In this document: positions 22,736 through 32,945 of the stretch, in pieces
Layout of the letters: each line of letters opens with the position of its first letter
Numbering within the stretch: the stretch's first letter is position 1
Assembly (NCBI RefSeq): GCF_028583425.1
Contig: NC_072791.1
Span: forward strand, 198,252,311-198,316,310
DNA: 64,000 nt
Source of the DNA: Eublepharis macularius
Lineage: Eukaryota > Chordata > Lepidosauria > Squamata > Eublepharidae
Direction of reading: 5' to 3'
The notes under the pieces: generated by a model
Databases searched by the model: none
Told to the model about the DNA's origin: nothing
The model's input: the letters and a program-made list of their open reading frames with translations, nothing else
Program-made: the position numbers and the translations under genes

Positions 22736-24897
22736 AGCTGACACTGGTTGTGATGCTAAGTGTACGTTCCAGTATGCACCTGTGTGTGTGTGCTCTTAGA
22801 ATGTGCTAAAATCCATATAAATATTCTCCTTTAAAATCATTTTATTTTTTTCCAGCCAACCATTCCAAAGTAGTTTCCTTGGCTCCATGTGGTGAAGACA
22901 GGAGACATGCCAGGGCTAATTGTGCATGCAGACTCTCTTAACACCATGTGGAGTTGTGCATATGGAACAATAAAAAATATTTTTTTGCTTCACTACACAA
23001 CTCTATCTGCTGGAAATGCTGGGATTGCCTACCATAGCAGAGCCCCAAAAATGTTTTATATCCTGACTCTCCAATAAAGCATCACCTTGGAGCTGAGCCT
23101 TGAACTAATTTCTGGGATGTGGAAGACCTGTCCAAAAGGCTTATGTTACTTGGGACTGGATAATGACTCTCCACTGGAAGGCAGCTAGTGTTGCTGAAAA
23201 TTGTAAAGATATTTACAGTTTCAGAGGGCTTGTGCTGGAAATAACACGATCAGTCAGGAGGAGCTACTGTGGCTCTATTATCCTTGCTCACTGGTCTGAC
23301 ACATCCTGTCTTCTTATGTGTCACAAGAACAATGAGAGCTGGGGAGGCACAGAACGTAGAATGTACTCTTCTTGGGAAATTGTTGCTGCTCTGAAACGTC
23401 AGTGTAAAGAGTAATTTGGCTTTTGATTGTTTTATTGGCTGATTTATTTACTTCTGATGCCCTGACCCTTAAGTACATTTTATTTGGCAACAAGTCCCAT
23501 ACATTTCTGTAGAAGTTATTTTAGGTGAACCATACAGGGCGTTTTATAGGGTTCCTTTACACTGTCAGTCTTCTACACATGTGTAAGGCTATACTAAATA
23601 ACTTTTAATTTAATATTTGCTTCAGAATTTGTATATTTGAAATCAGCTGAACACGTTACCAATAAAACACTCAATTTGTTGAATGTTCTAATTGTTTCAG
23701 TACTTTTTTGGGAGTACCTGTTCGAGCCTCTGGTTTCTGATACTTCCCTTTTGCTGACTTGGCCTTTTTATCCTACCCTTTCTCATAACTGCTGTTTAAT
23801 CTGATATTTTATGGGGAAAGCCACATGGTTACATTACCTCATAACATTGTGAGGTCATTGTCAAAATCATCTGGCTCACCTTAGGCACTAAAATAAAACT
23901 GTGCTGAGGGCATTCCCTTGGTAACTGAAGCAACTCCATTACTTGGCAGGCTGCCCAGAAGCCTGCAACATTATAGCCTTATAAATCACACCTAGAAGTA
24001 AATTCACCTAATTTTTACCTCATAACTGTACTAATTCTTATTCTTAAACATTAACCTTTTCATATAGAACCCTTTAAAAAACACATTCTATAATACGTTT
24101 AAAAACTCCACACAGGATTTTAGATTGTTTCTCCACAGGATCATTTCCTCTTAATGTTTTGCTTGCAGTCCATTAACATGGCTACCCTTGTGGATTTCAG
24201 CAAAACAAATATGAATATGTCAGCACATGTCAAAATGTCCCCAAACTGTGTGGAGACTCTTTTTTGGAACATTCGGCAAGTAGTTCAATTAAGTTCTACA
24301 TGCTATGCCATGGACTAGTCCGTTCTTAATGTGGGGGAAAGCCTGCAAGTCAGTTTCATAGGCTTTATGACCCATTTTTGTGTTGGGATCCATAGGTTGG
24401 TGATGTAAAACATGTTAGAAGAAAAAAACTGGAACTAGGAGAAGGACCCATGTTTAATTTCCCTGGGGCCACTCGTAGCATATTTTCCTCCCCAACCCAA
24501 TCTCATGAATTATGATAAAATGACATAAAAGACCATAAAATATTTCATTTGTTACATGTTTATCCTTTCCTTTCTCCAAAGAGATCAGGACAGCGTATAT
24601 CTCCCTTCCAATTTTATCCTTACAACAACACTATGATAAGTTTGGGCTGACATATAACAACTAGCCAGCCATGGGCTTTGTAGGATGGGCCAGTCCCTTT
24701 GTAGACTCTCTGACCCAAATAATGTGTTTTTATGCGCCTCCTCCAATGCTTGGCTTCTAAATAGAAGGTATGGTCATCAGATGAGAGCAAGCAGGTAGTT
24801 AGGGTTGCCAGTTTGGAACCCAGAAAACATTTTCATATGCATTTAGATCTCAGATGCCTCAAGAGATTAGGCAACCCTCCCATACCTTCTTAATCTT
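22736..24897. other. Upstream non-coding sequence, nothing recognised
   Basis: About 2.1 kb without conserved frames or clear repeat ends. Short frames (such as 23163-23414 +) show no family motifs. A 5' untranslated MYO3B exon could lie here but cannot be recognised from sequence alone. Confidence 0.4.
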
Positions 24898-25089
24898 GGC
24901 CGTTTCCACACGGCTTACCTTATTCTGCAAAATAGCGAAATCTCGCACGAAATCTCGCGAGAAGACGCTGTTATCACGCGAGAAGATGCTGTTATCGCAC
25001 GAGAAGACGCGATAACAGCGTCTTCTCGCGAGATTTCGCACAGGTTTTTCGCTATTTTGCAGATTAAGGTAAACTGTGTGGAAACGGCC
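24898..25089. mobile_element. CpG-rich palindromic MITE (terminal inverted repeat GGCCGTTTCCACAC)
   Basis: The arms GGCCGTTTCCACAC and GTGTGGAAACGGCC flank inner inverted blocks (GCAAAATAGCGAAA). A 3-bp direct repeat CTT (24895-24897 and 25090-25092) may be its duplication. The middle has three copies of a GAGAAGACGC-like unit and two copies of TCTCGCGAGA (24953-24962 and 25024-25033). Confidence 0.75.
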
Positions 25090-25092
25090 CTT

Positions 25093-26180
25093 GTGATCTG
25101 CTTTGTCTGCACCTACTGCAATGAATGCTGTGCAGGTGTTCTGCACAGCAAGAGGAAGCAACCTTTGTGATGTGTACCTGGGGATAGGGATGGAATGGCT
25201 GTGTAATGGTGGTATGTTCTCCCTGTTGTAGCCTGAAAGCCTTAACTGAGGAGTATGAGATCATAGGTACTTATAAGCATTTTGTGAAGCAAACCTTAAC
25301 CTAATCAAGCAAGTTGGTGTCGCACAACGAATATTTCAGAGAGCAGTTATGCTTTCAGCTTGTTTTGTATGCAACAGAAATGTGAATTTTTGTCTGAATA
25401 TTGCCTGTTACACTCTACAACAATGTGAAGATGTAGAGGTTTGCAGTCTCTCATTTGTTTTATGGGCGATCAGTTCATTTTATATATGATCCTACATTGT
25501 CAAGTTAATGTTTAGGATGATTAAGACTCTGAGATTGACTGATTGAAGTTCTTTATCCAGAGCACAGTTTGAATGCAGCTATGCAATAATTAATGACACC
25601 TGTACTGCCATCTTTCTTTGCAAGGGGAGGGAGGGAGAGATTGTTTTCTGTATAACAGAGGTTAACAAATGTGTTATAGCTTGTATTTTTAACTTTTAAA
25701 AAATCCATCGTGCAAGATTTAGGTTAATTTGTACTGGTGAATAAAAGATTTTGAAGTAAGATGACAGATGTTGCAAGTCTGCTTTAAAAACAAAGCATAG
25801 TTTTTAATGGAAGAACAAGAACCTTCTTCAAAAACTGCCGAGGTTATCTTCTGTTCATCTTGTATATGAAAGATATAATGTTTGGCTAGTAGCTTTTAAA
25901 AAAAACAAGCTTGTTTGTCTCAGTAGGCCAAGTACAAGATTCTACTTTACTGTAAAAGTGGTTCAAACAACATCCCTAGAGAAGCGTTATTACTGTACAA
26001 CAGAACTTCATTCCATTGTAGCAAATTCAAGCAGAAGTCCAAGGGCTTCTTGAAGATGTTATAAAGAGAGGCCAGTTAGTAACAAAAAATGGCCCAGATA
26101 ACCAAAGAGAATTTTCTCTATTGCAAGTGACTGAGGACCATTCCCACCTTTCTGTTGCTTGTTACTTTAAGTGTAAAAAT
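25093..26180. other. Upstream non-coding sequence, nothing recognised
   Basis: No exon, RNA or repeat end recognised. Confidence 0.4.
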
Positions 26181-26353
26181 GGCTGAATCCACACACCCTC
26201 AGAGTGTCCCGGCGTTGCGCTAAATGTTCGCTAAACACCCGGAAGTATAGCGTCTTTCTAGTGCAAATCGCACTAGAAAGACGCTACACTTCCAGGTGTT
26301 TAGCGAACATTTAGCGCAATGTCGGGACGCTCTGAGGGTGTGTGGATTCAGCC
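26181..26353. mobile_element. Palindromic MITE (terminal inverted repeat GGCTGAATCCACACA)
   Basis: A near-perfect palindrome of about 173 bp with a centre near 26266 (AATCGCACTAGAAAGACGCT and its complement). It can fold into one long hairpin. Confidence 0.85.
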
Positions 26354-26479
26354 TAGGTCTACCATTGAGTCTGGAGGGGCTTGGAATACTCTCTCCCCTG
26401 TCATCCTCCCTGAGGTCTTCATCCTCTGAGGACTCAGAGCCCACGGCAACCATTGAAATATGCTCCGTGTATCTGATGG

Positions 26480-26580
26480 TGAGCTCTGACTCATGAAAGC
26501 TTACAATGAAAAGTTTTGTTAGTCTTTACAGTTCCACTGGACCACTGCAGCATCTACACCACAAAGACTGACATGGCAAC
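26480..26580 (+). mobile_element. Decayed Penelope-type 3' end
   Basis: CTGACTCATGAAAGCTTACA, then TTTTGTTAGTCTTTACAG, then CCACTGGACC align with the right half of 29159-29362. The GAAAGCTTA tail of the hammerhead survives but the core is lost. Confidence 0.5.
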
Positions 26581-27430
26581 TGCCATGATCTGGCTGTGCC
26601 AGGAAGGCCTAGCAAGGCCTCAGAAGCCTGCTAGCAGTGGGAGTAGGCCTGCCTACAATTCCCAAGAGCCCCTGGGCTGTTTTGGCGCCCTTTTTGGCCA
26701 ATGAAATATGTAGTCCAATCACTAGACACAGACCTTCCTCCATGGTAGGAACAGTCCCATCATTCTCTATTTTTTTCTGTTCCATCAAAGACCTTTTGGA
26801 TTTTATGCCTGGGACTCAGGAGGCAAGTGGATTAGGGTTCCCAGGTGCCCGCTGGTGGCAGGCAAACTCTGGGGGATTTCCCTCCTCGTCCGTTGATCAA
26901 CCAGTGATTGGCAGGAGGGGGCAAGCTCCAGGACCTTGCCTGCCATCAGCAGGCACCTCAGGAGCGCGTGCCGCAGCGACTTCACTTCTGGAAGTGATGT
27001 CATTGCATCGCCTGCGGGAACATTCACACTCTTCGTTTGGGGCCGATTTGAGCCCCAAACAGGCTGAATTGGTCCCATATGGTCTGCAGGAGCGCTTGTG
27101 TGGCTGGCATGGTCATTTCACTTCCAGAAGTGACATCATCACACCAGCTCTGGGGCACGCATGCGAAAGAAGACCTCGTGTCCAGCACAAGGTAAGTGCC
27201 AGGAACTCCACCCTCCCAATGGGAGGTAAGGGGTACCTGGCAACCCCAAAGTGGATGCAGGAAACACAGTAACTGGCACCATATTGTGGATCACTGGCAC
27301 AGAGTGTGCATGCCTTGAATAACTGAACAGGAATTGTGGATGTCTTCAGTACAGCCACCAAGATTTTTTTGTGGGAAAGTTGATTATGTAGTAGCAAGTA
27401 AATTCACATCTTAAAATTATTTTTTTGCAG
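26581..27430. other. Non-coding sequence just upstream of the first MYO3B exon
   Basis: GC-rich dispersed-repeat-like sequence (26826-27245, from AGGGTTCCCAGG to CCTGGCAACCCC) with two GACTTCACTTCTGG-like direct repeats, followed by the intron end. The acceptor tract TTATTTTTTTGCAG ends at 27430. Confidence 0.4.
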
Positions 27431-27614
27431 GAAGCCACTCTATGGATTGTTTCAGTATAATTGGAATATGATTGGACTGGAATCCTTACCTGACCCCTCA
27501 GATACCTGGGAAATTATCGAGACCATTGGCAAAGGCACGTATGGTAAAGTCTATAAAGTCACTCATAAGAAAGATGGGAGCTTGGCAGCGGTGAAGATTC
27601 TAGATCCTATCAGT
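27431..27614 (+). CDS. MYO3B: MYO3B exon: kinase N-terminus and glycine loop
   Basis: First recognisable coding exon of a class III myosin, an actin motor with an N-terminal Ste20-like kinase that acts in stereocilia and photoreceptors. The acceptor TTTTTTGCAG ends at 27430 and the donor GTAAGT starts at 27615. It encodes [10 protein letters not shown], then [20 protein letters not shown], then [12 protein letters not shown]. The glycine loop GKGTYGKV is at 27528-27551 and the ATP-binding Lys at 27594-27596. The first base is the third base of a codon, so the usual start Met before Lys would be split across the upstream intron. An in-frame ATG also exists at 27468. The exon ends in phase 0. 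The YGLF and VYKV residues favour MYO3B over MYO3A. Confidence 0.9.
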
Positions 27615-27999
27615 GTAAGTAATGAGCAAATTTTACTAATTAACTCCCCCCCCGCCCAAATATTGAATGCACATTGCACAAACAGGTGTGAAACTAATGC
27701 TCAGCAATTAGGCAAAGTTAAGGTATTTTGGAATAAACAGTCAAACACATAAATGAACTAAAAAAATTTTTTGGTGTGACATTCAATTTTAGAATAAGAT
27801 TAGAAGGATGGTCTGGACTTAAAGGCCATATTCTTTCCTTTATCAGATCATCTGTAATGGAATTTGGCAACCTCTTCATTACTGAAAACTAAATCAGAGT
27901 TTTTATTTTATTTTTTTGCTTTCACAGATTCAAATTTACCTTTGCAATACCAAGGGGTAAAAAGTAGACAGGAGTAAAAACATGTTTCATGGGGCCCTG

Positions 28000-28790
28000 T
28001 TTTTCACGAAATCCATGACTTTTTGGGCTGATTCGTTCAATTTGTGAATACTTCGTGCTGCTAGACAGGCTGGTGCCGATCCATTGATGCCCTAGGCAAC
28101 ATGGGCCCAGAATGTGTGCAGACCTTTTGTTGCCATGGAAATCCCAATCTTAGCCCACATAACCTTGATAGGCAGCTCTTCCTGCGAACCTGAGAGCTGA
28201 GCAATGCAGGTCTGTGCAAGTTTACCTGGGAACTGTAGTCAGAGATTCTTTCCCCTCTCTGTTTCCCTTCTCCATTTTTAAGAATGAGATGGTGGAGTAG
28301 AAGCGGTGGCAGCCTCAGCAGCTCCTTCTGCTGCTGCTCGCTGCTTGCCAGCTTCAGGAACCCTTCCCTGACTCTCTACCTCCTATACTCCTGCTGCTCT
28401 GACATGCCTTCCCACCCCCCTGCCCCCAAGTTCCCTGGAGCGGATCCTAAGCGGATCTGGTCTGCTTGGCTTTTCCTTCGAGAACTTGGAGGCGGGGGGA
28501 GGGCATGTCAGAGCAGCAGGAGGACAGGAAGGAAAAGTCAGCAAAGAGAGCCTGAAGAGAGCTACTTGGAGTGTGGGTGGAGGAGAGCCTGCTGAAGTCT
28601 CCCTGTAAGTTTGGCATCTCTGGGTATGAAGGGGGCCGTTGAAGTGCCCCGGGTTCTGACAAATCACAAAACTAACAAATTGTTTAGCGAAATGGGACAA
28701 TTGCATGGAAGTTCGTGTTCCATGATTCGTGGAACGCGATGAAATGAGAAACTCTCATTTCGTTTTTTCCCATTTTGTGCCCATCTCTAG
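28000..28790. repeat. Dispersed repeat with CTAGAGATGGGCAC-type end
   Basis: It ends GTGCCCATCTCTAG (complement of CTAGAGATGGGCAC), close to the end of the hAT-like element at 40184 (TAGAGGTGGACACGG). The interior (28560-28640, GGAGGAGAGCCTGCTGAAG and GGGGGCC) resembles 22250-22345. The left end is unclear. It could be a non-autonomous hAT relative. Confidence 0.45.
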
Positions 28791-29158
28791 TAGAAAGATG
28801 TTTGGAAAATAAGTAGGCATCTCCAGTTTCCACATATCACAATAAAACTATTTCATCTGGAATAGACATCATTCATTTACTGTGCTGAGAATCCAGATGA
28901 CAGCACTGTCAGGCCATTGCATCCAAGCATTTTCTCTATTGCTCCCCTCCCCGCTTTTTAGACCTGATCCGTGATCTGTGGAAGGGGACTTTGTCTACTT
29001 ACAATGTAGTAGCAGTACCAGCCAGCCATATGAGGACTGAAAAACTACTATAGAGTCTTCCCAGGACTTTGTTTTCTTTCTTTCCTTACTTGCTTGCTTT
29101 CAAGCAATAAACTCACCTGTTCACTCACAAGACATTCCTGGATGTTTCCTTAATTTAA

Positions 29159-29362
29159 AATCAAAAAGAGTCCAGTAGCACCTTTAAGACTAACCAATTT
29201 TATTGTAGCATAAGCTTTCGAGAATCACAGTTCTCTTCGTCAGATGCATGACGAACTGTGATTCTCGCTAGCTTATGCTACAATAAAATTGGTTAGTCTT
29301 AAAGGTGCTACTGGACTCTTTGATTTTGCTACTACAGACTAACACGGCTAACTCCTCTGGAT
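29159..29362. mobile_element. Penelope-type palindrome, second family (204 bp, 11-bp TSD)
   Basis: CCTTAATTTAA at 29148-29158 and 29363-29373 flanks two inverted arms that share GAGTCCAGTAGCACCTTTAA and TATTGTAGCATAAGC. Only the right arm has the full 3' end (CAGACTAACACGGCTAAC). This is the same build as the elements at 14651 and 30322: inverted partial copy, full 3' end and 11-13 bp duplication. Assigning it to Penelope-like elements is an inference from this build and the hammerhead. Confidence 0.65.
29208..29247 (-). ncRNA. Hammerhead ribozyme motif, apparently intact
   Basis: Minus strand: GCAT (stem I), CTGACGA core, A, GAGAA...TTCTC stem II, GAA, AGCT (minimal stem III), T at the cleavage site, ATGC closing stem I. 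All three helices pair. One unpaired base sits between the core and stem II. The opposite arm (29244-29278) lacks bases and has GCTA in place of GAAA, so only one arm is intact. Confidence 0.72.
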
Positions 29363-30372
29363 CCTTAATTTAATTAATTCTTGCTATTTGGACCAGTTGG
29401 GTGGTAGTAATAGTGGAAGAACTTTAATTGCTACTTTTCTCTTTGCAGCCAAAGCTATTTTTATTCATTTTATTTTTGTTACCATAACCACATAATTATG
29501 AAATTGCTATTATGAAAAAGAAATCAGAATTAATCCACAATTGCTTAAATCTTTCCCTCCACCTTGGGAAAAAGACTAAGGATCCATTTAGGAATGGCTT
29601 GATTACTATGAGTTAAAACAAAGTAATTAAGCTTGGAGACACTGAAGTGCGGACAGCTGTACTTGGAAACCAAAAGGTGGAAAGTAAAATTGAAAGGGGC
29701 ACTTGCAGGCAAAAGGGACACTTTTGCTGAATGAAATTTGTTTACTTAACTTTCAAGTAAATGCAGTGCTTTTTTCCTAAAAAAATGTTTAGGGGTACTC
29801 TCAGTTTGACGCAAGAAAACCACCATTTTACAGTTCAAATCGGAAAAAATAAATGCAGTCAATGGACAAAGTTACCAAGAACATGCATTACCTCATATTA
29901 CACAGCTCACAATAACTTTCATCAGTAAAACACCACACTGCTTCACAGATTAAACACTCGCTTCCATCTGAGACTCAGGAAACACCGTGAAAGGAAATGA
30001 CATCAGAAGACTGTTGGTGATGAGAATTATGGGTATCAATAGACCAACCAAGCCCCTCTATAGTGACACGTGCGCACAATCAAAGAGTTTCTGTATAGAC
30101 AAACTCTTTGCACTCTTTCCGCAAAATGTACACAAACACACAAATAGGTCGCCGCCATCGGGAGTAGCAACAAGACTGACCAATCACCGTGCTAGATTCC
30201 AACTACCAGAACTCCAAGCGGCTTAGAGAAGACTTGTTTGTATTTGTCTGCACCCTAACGATCACCAATTATGCCATCGATCTCAGTGGCATGTTTGATG
30301 CTCAAAGACGTTCCATTTTTTGGCTGTTGTGGGTTTTCCGGGCTGTATTGCCATGGTCTTGGCATTGTAGTT

Positions 30373-30413
30373 CCTGACGTTTCGCCAGCAGCTGTGGCTG
30401 GCATCTTCAGAGG
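30373..30413 (-). ncRNA. Hammerhead ribozyme motif, intact core (left arm)
   Basis: Minus strand: CCT (stem I), CTGAAGA, T, GCCAGC/GCTGGC stem II around CACAGCT, GAA, ACGT minimal stem III, C cleavage base (GTC triplet), AGG closing stem I. It runs in the same sense as the Penelope coding remnant. Confidence 0.75.
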
Positions 30414-30481
30414 TGTAGCACCAAAAGACAGAGATCTCTCAGTGTCACAGTGTGGAAAAGATGTAGGTCATTTGTATCTAC

Positions 30482-30915
30482 TCAGGAGGGGTGGGGTTGA
30501 GCTGAGTCATCCTGTAAGGGTTTCCCAGGGTGTGGAATGCTAATGGTGGGACGCTTCACTGTGTCCTGAGGAGGTTCTTTTGCATATGGATTGGTACTTG
30601 ATGTGCTAATCTTCTCTGCAGGGCTATTGTCGGGGATAGAATGTTTTGTTGGCCTGGTGTTTTTCAGAACTGGAAACCATGCTCTGTTCATTCTTAAGGT
30701 TTCTTCTTTCCTGTTGAAGTTTTGCTTATGCTTGTGAATTTTAATGGCTTCCCTGTGCAGTCTGACAAAGTAGTTGGAAGTGTTGTCCAGTATTTTGGTG
30801 TCCTGGAATAAGATACTGTGCCCTGTTTGAGTTAGGCTATGTTCAGCCACTGCTGATTTTTCAGGTTGTCCAAGTCTGCAGTGTCTTTCATGTTCTTTTA
30901 TTCTTGTCTGGATGC
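30482..30915 (-). pseudogene. C-terminal end of Penelope polyprotein (GIY-YIG region)
   Basis: The minus-strand frame opens inside the element with IQTRIKEHERHCRLGQ, then EKSAVAEHSLTQTGH, then REAIKIHKHKQNFNRKEE and MNRAWFPVL. These match the end of the Penelope endonuclease domain (the KSAVAEH...GH and REA...IHKH...NFNR...L...W order). The RT and the start of the endonuclease are missing, so the fragment cannot act on its own. Confidence 0.82.
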
Positions 30916-30951
30916 TGTGACACTGAGAGATCTCTGTCTTTTGGTGCTACA

Positions 30952-30992
30952 CCTCTGAAGATGCCAGCCACAGCTGCTGGCGAAACGTCAGG
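30952..30992 (+). ncRNA. Hammerhead ribozyme motif, intact core (right arm)
   Basis: Same sequence as the left-arm motif but on the + strand: CCT, CTGAAGA, GCCAGC/GCTGGC, GAAAC, GTC, AGG. All core positions are kept. Sense to MYO3B, so pre-mRNA passing through this intron would contain it. Confidence 0.75.
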
Positions 30993-32049
30993 AACTACAA
31001 TGCCAAGACCACGGCAATACAGCCCGGAAAACCCACAACAGCCATCGTTCTCCGGCCGTGAAAGCCTTCGACAATACATCGTTCCATTTTTTGTAAGACG
31101 AACAGCGCTCCTAGTCAGTTTAAATATAACTAAACATGTTTGTTGCCAACATACGCTACATAAAACTTAACAAATCACATAAATATCCATAATACGTTTG
31201 GAGTTGGTTAAGCGGGAATTCCAACATTTTAAAATTTTTAGTTTCTCCCATTAGATTCACAAAATGTTTAGGGGTATGTGTCCCCCCAGAAAAAAAGCAC
31301 TGAGTAAATGTAATAATGATATACTGCCTGTGAGGATGGGCATTGCTGGATTTTTATAGGAAATGTTGCACTTCAAGAAGGGGACCTGCAGGGGTCTCTA
31401 GGGGGAGAAGAAATCCCATTCTCTAGCTAGTCCCTTTTCTCCCCTTTCAGGATCCATTGCTGGTTCCCCACCCTATCCCCTGCTTCCATCCCTCTTCCTC
31501 TGGCTTTGGCCCTGAGTTCTTTCTGTCCCTTCCTCTTGTTGGTTCTTTCTCTCCATGGTTCCAACTCCTGCTCTTTTTAACAATGCAGATTTTAAAAAAA
31601 TGCATATTTGAGGGTTCCTCTAGGATCTCAGAGCTGTGGAAGGTAAGTGGACCCAGTTTGATCTGCATGGAAACCAACCCTTTGCTGTTAGATGTAAGGA
31701 TATTGTGCTGTGTGGAGCCACAATTTCAATTCCATTGCAGCTAATTGAAAAAAACATCTCTTTCAGAAGTGCGAAAAGGTCATATTATGGAAGTAGCTAA
31801 AGATTCAGACATATGTTGTAGATCATAGAAATAGGGCCTGCAGTAGGTGAAATCATACCAAAAGTGTCTGTAGTTGAGGAAAAAGGATTTGTAGGAAAAA
31901 ACCCAAAGGGTTTGTGGTAGAGATCACAAGTAGAACCACTGAATTAGAATGATGCACTTGCCATAAGTTACTCCAGAGAAAGTCCTGCAGTCTCCCAATA
32001 GGATTTACTCTCTACTAAACAGCTTCTGCCTTTTTTTTGTATTTGCAAA

Positions 32050-32450
32050 CTACTGACAAACAACCATTTATTTATTAATTTGATTGATTGATTGATTATA
32101 TTTCTATGAGTCCGTATAGGGAGGGCGGATTACATCAATTAAAACACATAAATGGCAATATGGACAAGAATGTACAAATTCATAAAAACATTATTAAAAT
32201 TACAATAACATATAAATAGTTAAAAAGATATCAGAGGGCAGTAACTGTAGTATAGCTTAATTTATCTTCAACCAGGTTCTAAAAACAGGAATGGGGGTAA
32301 CATCCTGTGTGTGGGGGGGTTAAACACTAATTTAATACCCCCCCCCCACATGGCCAGCAGAGGCCAGGCCCAGTCTCAACCATACGCCTGGCAGAACATC
32401 TGTCTTACAGGCCCGGTGAAAGGACAACAAATCCTGCTGGGCCCATGTTT
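32050..32450 (-). mobile_element. L2 LINE 3' end, minus strand
   Basis: (GATT)n near 32078 is the 3' tail. Near 32385-32450, CGCCTGGCAGAACATCTGTC and TTACAGGCCC are the complement of the L2 C-terminal block seen at 49285-49320. Truncated near 32450. Confidence 0.7.
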
Positions 32451-32810
32451 CTGTGATTGCTGCCAGTGAATATCCTCTACGTGTTTTGTATCAATAGAGT
32501 TCTGAGCTACAATCCTACACTATAGTTAGACTTCAGGGAGATTTTATAGTGCAGTCCAAAGCAGAACTGCACTCTTCTAAATCCACTTAAGTCAATGGTC
32601 TTAGAAGGGTATAATTCTCCTTAAGACCGCGCTGTTAAGCAGCCTAATGATGAGCACAACTGCAGCCTATAGCAATTAGAAACTTCTGGTGGAATCCCCC
32701 CCACCTTTTTTGAATTAATTGAATTCTTTATTATGTGACCTGACAACTTTCAGTCTTGTATTGTTGTTCACAAATGTATGATATTTATAAAGTGTGTGTT
32801 TTCAATTTAG

Positions 32811-32945
32811 GATGTGGATGAAGAAATTGAAGCAGAATACAACATTTTGCAGTTTCTTCCTAATCATCCGAATGTTGTTAAATTTTATGGAATGTTTTAC
32901 AAAGTAGATCAATACGTGGGTGGCCAGCTCTGGCTTGTTCTTGAG
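32811..32945 (+). CDS. MYO3B: MYO3B exon: kinase helix C and hinge
   Basis: 45 codons, phase 0 at both ends. The acceptor CAATTTAG ends at 32810 and the donor GTAAGA starts at 32946. It encodes [20 protein letters not shown], then [10 protein letters not shown], then GGQLWLVLE. The helix C Glu that salt-bridges the ATP-site Lys is most likely at 32835-32837 (the E before Y). LWLVLE is the hinge region. The linker KVDQYVGGQ resembles MYO3B. Confidence 0.9.

Larger units (their letters stand above)
30322..31079 (-). mobile_element. Penelope-like element, 5'-truncated (13-bp TSD)
   Basis: CGTTCCATTTTTT at 30309-30321 and 31080-31092 flanks it. Inverted terminal arms (30322-30448 and 30922-31079) enclose a coding remnant on the minus strand. 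The arms match 14651-14930. Truncated coding sequence between inverted partial terminal repeats is typical of Penelope-like retroelements, which prime at the chromosomal break and use a GIY-YIG endonuclease. Confidence 0.88.
29764..31302. mobile_element. hAT-like non-autonomous element (8-bp TSD), split by a Penelope copy
   Basis: The ends CAGTGCTTTTTTCC and AAAAAAAGCACTG are inverted repeats. AGTAAATG at 29756-29763 and 31303-31310 is an 8-bp duplication, the size typical of hAT. AAAATGTTTAGGGGTA occurs near both ends in the same orientation. No transposase frame is present. Without the nested insertion the element is about 768 bp. Confidence 0.8.
27615..32810 (+). other. MYO3B: MYO3B intron (5.2 kb)
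   Basis: GTAAGT donor, TTTAG acceptor. It contains a dispersed repeat (28000-28790), a Penelope-type palindrome (29159-29362), a hAT-like element with a nested Penelope copy (29764-31302) and an L2 3' end (32050-32450). The remaining stretches 27615-28000, 28791-29147, 29374-29755, 31311-32049 and 32451-32810 show nothing I recognise. Confidence 0.85.
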
